This document shows, one piece after another, positions 16,617-26,631 of a stretch of DNA of 64,000 nucleotides. The notes below the pieces were generated by a model, which saw only the letters and a program-made list of their open reading frames with translations, did not search any database and was not told the origin of the DNA. The translations under genes were made by a program, and so were the position numbers. This DNA comes from Streptomyces sp. BK208 (lineage in GTDB: Bacteria; Actinomycetota; Actinomycetes; Streptomycetales; Streptomycetaceae): contig NZ_SOAV01000007.1 in the NCBI RefSeq assembly GCF_004364245.1, forward strand, positions 254,538 through 318,537. Reading direction: 5' to 3'. Within the stretch, counting starts at the first letter, position 1. Every line of letters begins with the position of its first letter.

Positions 16617-17905
16617 CGCACCGCCCGGCCGGCGAACCCCCGGGCTCCGGCGAACCGCTACGGTCCGCCGAACCCCTGCGCTCCGTACGGCCGTTCCGGG
16701 CCGACGTCCGCGACGACACCGCCCGGGACGGCCGCCCGCCCGAGCCGGGCTCCGTCGACCCGGCCGTGCTGACCGCCCTGCTCCACCGGCACGGCTGGCG
16801 GCGGCGCGGCGGAGCCCCTGGCCGCTACGGCCGCTGGACCCCGCCCGATCAGACCGCCGGCGGCACCAGTCTCCTGGTGCCCGTCAGCCGCGCCTTCCCC
16901 GACAGTGACGACCTGCTCGCCGAGGCGCTGCTCGCGCTCTCCCGCAGCGGCACGCCCGCGGCCCGCGAGATCCTGCTCTCCCTCGCCGTCCCCAGCGACG
17001 AGGTCCGCTGGGAACGCGACACCCCGACGGGGCCCGGCGGCACCGCGTCCTGGACCGCGGAGGAGCAGCTGCGCTCCGCCGCCCGCCGGATGCTGCTCGC
17101 CGGCGCACTCGCCACACGCGCGCGTGCGGGCTACTACGGCGCCCGGCACCGGCGCGCCGCCGGCGCGGCCCTGGAGCACGTCCTGGTGGGCCCCGTCCCC
17201 GGCGGCCGTCGCCTCACCGCCTTCCTGCCGGTCGGCAACGCCCGCCCCCTGGCCGTGCGCCTCCACCAGGCCCTGTACGCCGCCCGTGAGGCCGTCGACT
17301 ACCGGCGGGCCACCGGCGGCATGGAGGCCTTCGACTCGGCCGTCGCCGTGGGCGTCAGCCACGAGCTGACCGAGGCGCTCGTCGCCCTGGTCCGGGGCAG
17401 CCAGGGAGCCCGGATCGCGGTCCGCTGGGCGCCGGCCGCGGGGGTCCCCGAGGGCTGCGGCGCACTGGCCGAACCCGTCGAGTTCTCGCCCGGCGACCTG
17501 CCCGCGCTGCGCGAGGCCGCCGCCCGCTACCTGCGCGCGGAGCCCTCCGTCCCGGTGCGGATCACCGGCGCCGTGGTCCGCATGCGCCGGCCCGGACCGC
17601 GCGGCCCGGGCACCGTACGGCTGCGGGTGCTGGCCGGGGCCGAGGTGCCGCACGTGCGCGTCGCGCTGGACGAGGAGGCCTACCGGATCGCGGGCCACGC
17701 CCACCTCGTGGGGCTGCCGGTGCGGGTGCTGGGGCGGCTGGAGAGCCGGGGCGGGTTCCGCCGGCTCACCGGAGCCTGCGAGATCACCCCGGTACAGGTC
17801 GACGACGCGGAGCGGGACCGGCTGCTGAAGGCCGTCCAGGAACACGTGGAGGTCGCGGCCCTCTTCGAGGAGGCCTGCGGCGACGGAGGGGAGTGCCGGG
17901 ACTGA
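16613..17905 (+). CDS. Conserved hypothetical protein, coupled to the DUF4365 gene
   Basis: 430 residues, not recognised. Residues 1-45 are Pro/Arg/Glu-rich and probably disordered. A helical middle (AAREILLSLAVPSDEVRW, SAARRMLLAGALATRARAGY) precedes a mixed region with ALVRGSQGARIAVRWAPAAG. The C-terminal third is strand-rich (PVRITGAVVRMRRP, VRLRVLAGAEVPHVRVALDE, GLPVRVLGRLESRGGFRRL), which could be an OB-like module. There are no membrane helices and no signal. It starts at the ATG inside the DUF4365 stop with GGGAGG upstream and ends 92 bp before thrS. The coupling suggests it is a partner of the nuclease-like protein. Confidence 0.7.
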   Translation: MTHRPAGEPPGSGEPLRSAEPLRSVRPFRADVRDDTARDGRPPEPGSVDPAVLTALLHRHGWRRRGGAPGRYGRWTPPDQTAGGTSLLVPVSRAFPDSDDLLAEALLALSRSGTPAAREILLSLAVPSDEVRWERDTPTGPGGTASWTAEEQLRSAARRMLLAGALATRARAGYYGARHRRAAGAALEHVLVGPVPGGRRLTAFLPVGNARPLAVRLHQALYAAREAVDYRRATGGMEAFDSAVAVGVSHELTEALVALVRGSQGARIAVRWAPAAGVPEGCGALAEPVEFSPGDLPALREAAARYLRAEPSVPVRITGAVVRMRRPGPRGPGTVRLRVLAGAEVPHVRVALDEEAYRIAGHAHLVGLPVRVLGRLESRGGFRRLTGACEITPVQVDDAERDRLLKAVQEHVEVAALFEEACGDGGECRD

Positions 17906-17931
17906 TTTCGCGGTGGGCGGGCCCGGGTCGG

Positions 17932-17937
17932 TACGAT
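17932..17937 (+). promoter_or_regulatory. -10 element for thrS
   Basis: TACGAT, about 60 nt before the thrS start, would give a leader near 53 nt. There is no room for a T-box or other long aminoacylation sensor. Confidence 0.4.
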
Positions 17938-17996
17938 CGCCCTCATGCGTGCGCTCCGGTATGGCGCCGCGGCCCCACTTCAGTCAGGAGAGACCG

Positions 17997-19973
<1,977 letters not shown>

Positions 19974-19998
19974 CCGTCCGGTTCGACAGCGTGGGACG

Positions 19999-20026
19999 GG
20001 CCCCCGGGCGGATTCCGGGGGCCTTT
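19999..20026 (+). terminator. thrS terminator
   Basis: GGCCCCCGG (19999-20007), loop GCGGATT, CCGGGGGCC (20015-20023), then TTT. A clear intrinsic terminator 25 bp behind the thrS stop. Confidence 0.8.
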
Positions 20027-20061
20027 CCCTGTCCCCGGGGGCGACGCCATATGCTGCACGC

Positions 20062-20610
20062 ATGACGAGTGAGCCGGAGCAGCAGCTGGGAGTCGGGACG
20101 CAGGACGCGTTCCAGCGTCTGTGGACGCCCCACCGGATGGCCTACATCCAGGGCGAGAACAAGCCGAGCGGCCCCGGTGCCGACGACGGCTGTCCCTTCT
20201 GCTCGATCCCGGCCAAGTCCGACGAGGACGGTCTGATCGTCCGGCGCGGCGAGCACGTGTACGCGGTGCTCAACCTGTACCCGTACAACGGCGGCCACCT
20301 GATGACGGTGCCCTACCGCCACGTCGCCGACTACACCGAGCTGAACGCCGTGGAGACCGCGGAGCTGGCCGAGCTGACCAAGCAGGCGATGACGGCGCTG
20401 CGCACCGCGTCCGGCGCCCACGGCTTCAACATCGGCATGAACCAGGGCGCGGTGGCGGGCGCGGGCATCGCCGCCCACCTCCACCAGCACCTCGTCCCCC
20501 GCTGGGGCGGCGACACGAACTTCATGCCGGTGGTGGGCCACACGAGGGTGCTCCCACAGCTGCTCGGCGACACCCGCAAGATGCTGGCGGAGGCCTGGCC
20601 CTCCGCCTAG
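20062..20610 (+). CDS. HIT-family hydrolase
   Basis: 182 residues of the histidine-triad superfamily. The catalytic triad is AHLHQHLVPRWGGD near residue 140, and DGCPFCSIPAKSDEDG carries the Cys pair often seen in Ap4A-type members. HIT proteins hydrolyse nucleotidyl-phosphates such as Ap4A or adenylates. The same gene lies between thrS and pgsA in mycobacteria. ATG at 20062 follows TATGCT (20050-20055) by 6 nt with no ribosome binding site, so a leaderless message is likely. Confidence 0.9.
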   Translation: MTSEPEQQLGVGTQDAFQRLWTPHRMAYIQGENKPSGPGADDGCPFCSIPAKSDEDGLIVRRGEHVYAVLNLYPYNGGHLMTVPYRHVADYTELNAVETAELAELTKQAMTALRTASGAHGFNIGMNQGAVAGAGIAAHLHQHLVPRWGGDTNFMPVVGHTRVLPQLLGDTRKMLAEAWPSA

Positions 20611-20626
20611 TACGCGGCTGCGTACT
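20609..20626. terminator. Bidirectional hairpin between convergent genes
   Basis: AGTACGC, loop GGCT, GCGTACT. It overlaps the HIT stop codon and lies just beyond the stop of the minus-strand membrane protein at 20638. Confidence 0.5.
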
Positions 20627-20637
20627 CGCGAGGCGCC

Positions 20638-22299
20638 CTAAGCGTTGTAGAGGTCCGCCTTCCCCGGCGTCGGATCCTGCACGGCCGTACTCAGGAACGC
20701 CGACCGCGTGCCGAACTTCTCGGTGTCCACGCCGTTCTCGTCCAGCACCCGGATCGCCGCCGCGTGCACCACCCGCAGTACCGGCGCCGCCGCGCGCAGG
20801 GCGTCGTCGGCCATGAAACGGTGCCGCCACGGCTGGTCGGCCCAGGCGTGCCGCAGGCCGAACGGCTCCGGCAGCGTGATCGTGCCGCCGAGCCAGTTCA
20901 GCAGCGGGGGATACCAGGTGAGCGGCGCGCGCACGGCGAGCCGCACCACCTCGTTCGCGGTGACCAGCGGGAGCATCACCTTGCGGGTCTCCCACGGCTT
21001 GAACGACTTGGCGACCTCCTTGGAGGGCGCCTCCGGCTTCGTGGTGAACAGCGGGTTCACCGGGCCGAGGGCGTGCCCGGTCACCTCGATGCGCAGCGTC
21101 TCGTGCAGCACGGTCACCGTGATCAGCATGGTGATGACCAGCTGGCCGTCCCACAGCGTCCACTGGACGCCCAGGTAGTGCCGGTCGCCCGCGCCGAACT
21201 GCTGCTTGTTGCAGATCTCCTGTATCGCGTGCGACTTGACCTGGTACGCCTCGACGTCCGTGCCCTCCGGACGGGACACCGCCTTGGCGTTCTCCCCGAT
21301 CGGCGTGACCACCCAGTGCCGTATGGAGGGCTTGGTGAATCCGCCGGTGTTCAGCGGGCCGCGCTCCAGCATGCGCAGCTGGTCGTGGACGGCCTTCACG
21401 ACGTCCCAGCTGCGGAAGGGGTGGATCTCCCGGTCCGGGTCGGCCGGCGCCAGGTTCTCGGCGAGCTGCCAGCTGCCCCAGCGGGTGCCCATCCCGAGTA
21501 TGCCCTTGGGACCGGCGTAGAAGACGGAGTTGGACTGCTGCTCGGCGCCGAGCCTGGCCAGGGACTGGCGCAGCTGCTCGGCCGCGGTCTCGCCCGGGTT
21601 GCTGGGCACCGCCTCCGGAACCTTGGCGCCCACGCCGCTGCCCGACAGCAGCCCGTCCCAGCGCTCGCGCAGGTCCCGCGCGGTGCCCTCGCAGATCCGC
21701 TTGGCCCAGAACCAGCCCACCACCGGCATGACGACCGTCGCGCGCGCGTACCAGGCCCAGAAACCGGAGAAGGGCATCTTGACGAGGAACAGCACGGCCA
21801 GCGCGGCGATCGCCACAAGCACCGCGGTGCCCAGCGCCCCGGCCTGCTTGTTCTCCGCCTTGGAGACGGTGGTGCGGATCTGGAAGCCGAGCAGCCACAC
21901 CAGCGCGCCGGGCAGGAAGAGCAGCCCGCACACCACGCTGACCATGGTCAGCCGGTTGTCACGGTTCTTGCGGATGCCGTTGGCCGCGAGGCAGTGCTCG
22001 ACCACGACCTGCGGCTCGGCGCCGAAGGACTGGATGAGGGGCTTGCGGTCGCCGCCCAGCATGCGGTCGGCCACCGCGCGGGAGAACGCCTCGCCGAGGT
22101 TGGGCCGGAACACCGTGGCCCAGGACCGGCCGGTGTTGACGGTCGTCCGGTGCCACTCGTTGTCGGCCTTCTTGATCTCCTCCATCGGGCTGTCCCGGTA
22201 GGCGGCCGAGGCCAGCGCGAAGGTGGCCGTCTGGCCGCCGTCGTCCGTGCGCGGCACCTGCGGTCCGAAGAAGTCCGCGTACCCGCCGTCAACGGTCAT
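20638..22299 (-). CDS. Conserved hypothetical membrane protein, 553 aa
   Basis: 553 residues, not recognised. About 115 cytoplasmic residues precede two to three hydrophobic helices (TMVSVVCGLLFLPGALVWLL, then GTAVLVAIAALAVLFLVKMP and a short hydrophobic stretch). A long soluble C-terminal region contains QWTLWDGQLVITMLITVTVL and a Trp-rich segment. No enzyme motif is visible. Start is the ATG at 22299 behind a purine-rich AGGGGGCGGGA. It sits between the HIT gene and the EF-G-like gene, breaking the mycobacterial order, so it is a Streptomyces-type insertion in the neighbourhood. Confidence 0.75.
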   Translation of the reverse strand: MTVDGGYADFFGPQVPRTDDGGQTATFALASAAYRDSPMEEIKKADNEWHRTTVNTGRSWATVFRPNLGEAFSRAVADRMLGGDRKPLIQSFGAEPQVVVEHCLAANGIRKNRDNRLTMVSVVCGLLFLPGALVWLLGFQIRTTVSKAENKQAGALGTAVLVAIAALAVLFLVKMPFSGFWAWYARATVVMPVVGWFWAKRICEGTARDLRERWDGLLSGSGVGAKVPEAVPSNPGETAAEQLRQSLARLGAEQQSNSVFYAGPKGILGMGTRWGSWQLAENLAPADPDREIHPFRSWDVVKAVHDQLRMLERGPLNTGGFTKPSIRHWVVTPIGENAKAVSRPEGTDVEAYQVKSHAIQEICNKQQFGAGDRHYLGVQWTLWDGQLVITMLITVTVLHETLRIEVTGHALGPVNPLFTTKPEAPSKEVAKSFKPWETRKVMLPLVTANEVVRLAVRAPLTWYPPLLNWLGGTITLPEPFGLRHAWADQPWRHRFMADDALRAAAPVLRVVHAAAIRVLDENGVDTEKFGTRSAFLSTAVQDPTPGKADLYNA

Positions 22300-22539
22300 T
22301 CCCGCCCCCTGATCGCCACACTGTCGCTCCTGCGGCCTTCCCGACTTCCCTGCCCCGCACACCTGTTGATCTGGTCATCAGCGTATCCGCCGGCACCGGC
22401 ACGCGTCACGGGACGCCCGAAGGCGCCCCCCGTGCGCGCGGATCGGCCGCCGGGCGCGCCGTCGCACGCCGGGGTGGCGGACACGGCGCGGGGCAGCGGC
22501 CCCCCTGCGGCAGACCCCGCGCCGCAGGACCCGGCCGCG

Positions 22540-24738
22540 CTACGAGGCCGCCCTCACCTCCTCGCGCAGCCGGTCGGCGACCTGCGCCGGCATCGGTTCG
22601 TGCCGTGCGTAACGGCGGTCGAAGCGCGCCGTGCCGTGCGAGAGGGAGCGCAGGTCCACGGCGTAGCGGCCGATCTCGATCTCGGGCACCTCGGCCCTGA
22701 TCAGGGTCCGGCCGCCGCTGGTCTGCTCCGTGCCCAGCACCTTGCCGCGCCGTCCGGACAGGTCGCTCATCACCGGGCCCACGTAGTCGTCGCCGACCAG
22801 CACGCTCACCTCGGCGACCGGCTCCAGCAGGTGGATCCTCGCCTCCGTCGCGGCCTCGCGCAGTGCCAGCGCGCCCGCCGTCTGGAACGCGGCGTCGGAG
22901 GAGTCCACCGAGTGCGCCTTGCCGTCGAGCAGCGTCACCCGCACGTCGATCAGCGGGTGGCCCGCGGCGACGCCCTTGGCCGCCTGGGCGCGTACGCCCT
23001 TCTCGACGGACGGGACGAACTGCCGGGGCACCGCGCCGCCGACGACCTTGTCCACGAACTCGATGCCCGAGCCGCCCGGCAGCGGCTCCACCTCGATCTC
23101 GCAGATGGCGTACTGCCCGTGTCCGCCGGACTGCTTGACGTGCCGTCCCCGCCCGGCCGCCCGGCCGCCGAACGTCTCGCGCAGCGGCACCCGGTGGGGG
23201 ACCACGTCGACCTGGACGCCGTAGCGGCTGCGCAGCCGTTCCAGCGCCACGTCGGCGTGGGCCTCGCCCAGGCACCACAGGACCACCTGGTGGGTGTCCT
23301 GGTTGTGCTCCAGGCGCATCGTCGGGTCCTCGGCCACCAGCCGCGCCAGCCCCTGGGACAGCTTGTCCTCGTCGGATTTGCTGTGCGCCTCGATGGCGAG
23401 CGGCAGCAGCGGGTCCGGCATCTCCCAGGGCGCCATCAGCAGCGGGTCGTCCTTGGCCGAGAGGGTGTCCCCGGTCTCCGCGCGGGTCAGCTTGGCCACG
23501 CAGGCGAGGTCGCCCGCGATCACGTGCGAGACCGGCCGCTGCTGCTTGCCGAACGGCGTGGACAGCGCGCCGATCCGCTCGTCGACGTCGTGATCCTCGT
23601 GGCCCCGGTCGGTCAGCCCGTGCCCGGACACGTGCACCGTCTGGTCGGCGCGCAGGGTGCCGGAGAAGACGCGGACCATCGAGATGCGGCCCACGTACGG
23701 GTCGGAGGACGTCTTGACGACCTCCGCGACCAGCGACTCCTCCGGGTCGCACATCCGCAGCTCGCGCCCGGCGCCCTCCGGGGTGGTGACCCGGGGCGCC
23801 GCGCGTTCCAGGGGTGTCGGGAAGCCGCGCGTGATCAGCTCCAGGAGCTCGACGGTGCCCAGACCCTGCCGGGCGCCCTCGGCGGCCGGGGCGGCGGCCA
23901 GCACGGGGAAGAACACCCCGCGCGCCACGGCCCGTTCCAGATCCTCGATCAGCGTCTCGACGTCGACCTGCTCGCCGCCGAGGTAGCGCTCCATGAGGGT
24001 CTCGTCCTCGCTCTCCGAGATGATCCCCTCGATCAGCAGGGAGCGGGCCTCGTCGAGCTGCGGCAGATCCGCCTCGCCCGGCTCCGAGGCCACACGCTCC
24101 CCCGAGGCGTAGTCGAACAGCTTGCGCGACAGCAGTCCGACGAGCCCCGTCACGGGCGCGTGCCCGTCGGGGGCGGCCGGTCCGTGCAGCGGCAGGTACA
24201 GCGGCAGCACGGCGTCGGGGTCGTCGCCGCCGAACGCCTCCGCGCAGATCCGCGTCATCTCCTCGAAGTCCGCGCGGGCGGCCTCCAGGTGCGTGATCAC
24301 GATGGCGCGCGGCATCCCGACCGCGGCGCACTCCTCCCAGACCATGCGGGTCGAGCCGTCCACCCCGTCGGAGGCCGAGACGACGAAGAGGGCCGCGTCC
24401 GCCGCGCGCAGACCGGCCCTCAGCTCACCGACGAAGTCGGCGTACCCGGGAGTGTCCAGAAGGTTGATCTTGATGCCGTCCCATTCGACCGGCACCAGGG
24501 AGAGCTGCACGGAGCGCTGCTGGCGGTGCTCCATGTCGTCGTAGTCCGAGACGCAGCCGCCGTCCTCCACGCGGCCCGCCCGGTTCACCGCCCCCGCCGT
24601 CAGCGCGAGAGCCTCCACGAGAGTCGTCTTGCCCGATCCGGAGTGGCCGACCAGCACCACGTTCCGTACGGAGGTGGGGTGGCCGGCCGCCGTCGCCCTG
24701 CCGGCGGCTCCGGGGTGGGTGTGTGCCTTGTCGCCCAT
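22540..24738 (-). CDS. Elongation factor G-like GTPase (EF-G2 type) with atypical G motifs
   Basis: 732 residues with the five-domain EF-G layout. G1 is GHSGSGKTT (31-39) and G3 is DTPGY (95-99). The switch region reads MEHRQQRSVQLSL where classical EF-G has RGITI, and the G4 position reads ITHLE (148-152) instead of NKxD. Domain IV has GRGRHVKQSGGHGQYAICEI and domain V VSVLVGDDYVGPVMSDLSGR. This is the EF-G2/FusA2-like paralogue, distinct from the translocase fusA of the str operon. Function is uncertain; some paralogues act in ribosome recycling or have no translocase activity. Start is the ATG at 24738 behind GGGAGG. Guanine specificity is doubtful. Confidence 0.85.
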   Translation of the reverse strand: MGDKAHTHPGAAGRATAAGHPTSVRNVVLVGHSGSGKTTLVEALALTAGAVNRAGRVEDGGCVSDYDDMEHRQQRSVQLSLVPVEWDGIKINLLDTPGYADFVGELRAGLRAADAALFVVSASDGVDGSTRMVWEECAAVGMPRAIVITHLEAARADFEEMTRICAEAFGGDDPDAVLPLYLPLHGPAAPDGHAPVTGLVGLLSRKLFDYASGERVASEPGEADLPQLDEARSLLIEGIISESEDETLMERYLGGEQVDVETLIEDLERAVARGVFFPVLAAAPAAEGARQGLGTVELLELITRGFPTPLERAAPRVTTPEGAGRELRMCDPEESLVAEVVKTSSDPYVGRISMVRVFSGTLRADQTVHVSGHGLTDRGHEDHDVDERIGALSTPFGKQQRPVSHVIAGDLACVAKLTRAETGDTLSAKDDPLLMAPWEMPDPLLPLAIEAHSKSDEDKLSQGLARLVAEDPTMRLEHNQDTHQVVLWCLGEAHADVALERLRSRYGVQVDVVPHRVPLRETFGGRAAGRGRHVKQSGGHGQYAICEIEVEPLPGGSGIEFVDKVVGGAVPRQFVPSVEKGVRAQAAKGVAAGHPLIDVRVTLLDGKAHSVDSSDAAFQTAGALALREAATEARIHLLEPVAEVSVLVGDDYVGPVMSDLSGRRGKVLGTEQTSGGRTLIRAEVPEIEIGRYAVDLRSLSHGTARFDRRYARHEPMPAQVADRLREEVRAAS

Positions 24739-24946
24739 GTCCTTGCCTCCCGTGCACGGTGAGGTCACTGTGGGCGCGGACACGCGGGACCGCGTGCACT
24801 GGCGGCTCCGGCGACGCCCGCGGTCCTTCGAGCTTTCCACTCCCTTCACGCCGCGTCCATACGAAGGACCCGATCCCGCCGCCCCGCCGGCCGCTCCGCG
24901 ACGGCTCCGGGTGCCCGGCCACCGACCGCACGCGCGCGTGACTACG

Positions 24947-25672
24947 ATGGGCCAGCCGGTGGCCAGCAAGGGCCGCGGCGCCACACCGACCGTCGGGAAG
25001 GCCATGCTGAACAAGTACGCGCGTGCATTTTTTACGCGTGTCCTCACACCGTTCGCCGCGTTTCTCATCCGCCGGGGCGTCAGCCCCGACACGGTCACGC
25101 TCCTCGGCACCGCCGGTGTGGTCGCGGGTGCGCTGGTCTTCTACCCCATGGGTGAGTTCTTCTGGGGCACGGTCGTGATCACGCTCTTCGTCTTCTCCGA
25201 CCTCGTCGACGGCAACATGGCCCGCCAGCTCGGCCGCTCCAGCCGCTGGGGCGCCTTCCTGGACTCCACCCTCGACCGGGTCGCCGACGGCGCGATCTTC
25301 GGCGGACTCGCCCTCTGGTACGCGGGGTCGGGCGACGACAACATCCTGTGCGCGGTGTCGATCTTCTGCCTGGCCAGCGGTCAGGTCGTGTCGTACACCA
25401 AGGCGCGCGGCGAGGCGATCGGCCTGCCGGTGGCCGTCAACGGACTGGTCGAGCGCGCCGAGCGCCTCGTCGTCTCGCTGGTCGCCGCGGGCTTCGCCGG
25501 ACTGCACAAGTTCGGCGTCCCCGGCATCCAGTACCTGCTGCCGGTCGCCCTGTGGATCGTCGCCGTCGGCAGCCTCGTCACGCTGGTCCAGCGCGTCGTC
25601 ACGGTCCGCCGGGAGGCCGCCGAGGCCGACGCCGCCGCACAGGAGACCCAGGGCACCGAGGCGGCGAAGTGA
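24947..25672 (+). CDS. pgsA: Phosphatidylinositol phosphate synthase (CDP-alcohol phosphatidyltransferase)
   Basis: 241 residues with several membrane helices and the complete CDP-alcohol phosphotransferase signature: D85, D88, G89, A92, R93, then G102, D106 and D110 (DLVDGNMARQLGRSSRWGAF, LDSTLD). It should join CDP-diacylglycerol with inositol 1-phosphate to make phosphatidylinositol phosphate, as does PgsA1 of mycobacteria, whose gene has the same neighbours. The ATG at 24947 has no ribosome binding site; the ATG at 25004, preceded by GGGAAGG, would trim 19 residues and is a fair alternative. The stop overlaps the next start (GTGA). Confidence 0.88.
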   Translation: MGQPVASKGRGATPTVGKAMLNKYARAFFTRVLTPFAAFLIRRGVSPDTVTLLGTAGVVAGALVFYPMGEFFWGTVVITLFVFSDLVDGNMARQLGRSSRWGAFLDSTLDRVADGAIFGGLALWYAGSGDDNILCAVSIFCLASGQVVSYTKARGEAIGLPVAVNGLVERAERLVVSLVAAGFAGLHKFGVPGIQYLLPVALWIVAVGSLVTLVQRVVTVRREAAEADAAAQETQGTEAAK

Positions 25673-26631
25673 GCGCTCGGGACCGGCTCGCCGACGGTCT
25701 GTACGGTGCCGGCTGGGGCACCGTGAAGAAGCTTCCCGAGCCCGCCGCGGTGCGGCTCGGCCGTACCGTCGCCGACCTCGCCTGGAAGCAGCGCGGCGCG
25801 GGTGTGCGCCGCCTGGAGGGCAACTACGCGCGCGTGGTGCCGGACGCCGGCCCCGAGCGGCTCGCCGCCCTCTCGCGCGCGGGCATGCGCTCGTACCTGC
25901 GCTACTGGATGGAGTCGTTCCGGCTCCCCGCGTGGAGCACCGAGCGGATCAGGAGCGGCTTCACGCCCGAGGACCTGCACCACCTCACCGACGGCATGGC
26001 CGCGGGCAAGGGCGTGGTGCTCGCCCTGCCGCACCTGGCCAACTGGGACCTCGCCGGTGCCTGGGTCACCACCGAGCTGGGCATCCCGTTCACCACGGTC
26101 GCCGAGCGCCTCAAGCCGGAGACGCTGTACGACCGTTTCGTCGCCTACCGCGAGGGCCTCGGCATGGAGGTCCTGCCGCACAGCGGCGGCGCCGCCTTCG
26201 GCACGCTGGCCCGGCGGCTGCGCGACGGCGGCCTGGTCTGCCTGGTCGCCGACCGTGACCTGTCCGCCTCCGGCGTCGAGGTCGACTTCTTCGGCGAGAC
26301 GGCCCGGATGCCGGCCGGCCCCGCCCTGCTCGCCCAGCAGACGGGCGCGCGGCTGCTGCCGGTGACGCTCTGGTACGACGACTCGCCGGTGATGCGGGGC
26401 CGGGTGCATCCGCCGGTCGAGGTGCCCGGGTCAGGCACCCGGGCCGAGAAGACGTCCGTCATGACACAGGCGCTGGCCGACGCCTTCGCCACGGGCATCG
26501 CCGACCACCCGGAGGACTGGCACATGCTGCAGCGCTTGTGGCTGAAGGACCTCGACCCCGCCAAGGCACCCGGGGCACCCGGGGCGGGCCCGGCGCAGGG
26601 AGCGGCCGGGGGGCGGGGCGGCGCGTCGTGA
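25669..26631 (+). CDS. Lipid A/PIM-type acyltransferase (LpxL/HtrB family)
   Basis: 320 residues with the catalytic HxxxxD motif HLANWD (H122, D127) and later blocks GGLVCLVADRDLSASGVEVD and GPALLAQQTGARLLPVTLWY typical of LpxL/PatA acyltransferases. Between pgsA and pimA, it should acylate the mannose of phosphatidylinositol mannoside, as the mycobacterial enzyme in the same place does. GTG at 25669 overlaps the pgsA stop, and the stop overlaps the pimA start. The last 25 residues are Gly/Ala/Pro-rich. Confidence 0.88.
   Translation: MSARDRLADGLYGAGWGTVKKLPEPAAVRLGRTVADLAWKQRGAGVRRLEGNYARVVPDAGPERLAALSRAGMRSYLRYWMESFRLPAWSTERIRSGFTPEDLHHLTDGMAAGKGVVLALPHLANWDLAGAWVTTELGIPFTTVAERLKPETLYDRFVAYREGLGMEVLPHSGGAAFGTLARRLRDGGLVCLVADRDLSASGVEVDFFGETARMPAGPALLAQQTGARLLPVTLWYDDSPVMRGRVHPPVEVPGSGTRAEKTSVMTQALADAFATGIADHPEDWHMLQRLWLKDLDPAKAPGAPGAGPAQGAAGGRGGAS

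Noticed and set aside
17906..17996. T-box or attenuator controlling thrS (and likewise hisS at 43929-43939)
   Set aside because: Gaps are only 91 and 11 bp, with no stem-loop set resembling a T-box.
22540..24738. The housekeeping translocase EF-G (fusA)
   Set aside because: G4 and switch motifs diverge, and the gene is not in an rpsL-rpsG-fusA-tuf context.
20764..24762. A 1332-codon plus-strand frame opposite the membrane protein and EF-G-like genes
   Set aside because: Antisense shadow; the minus-strand frames have clear motifs and ribosome binding sites.
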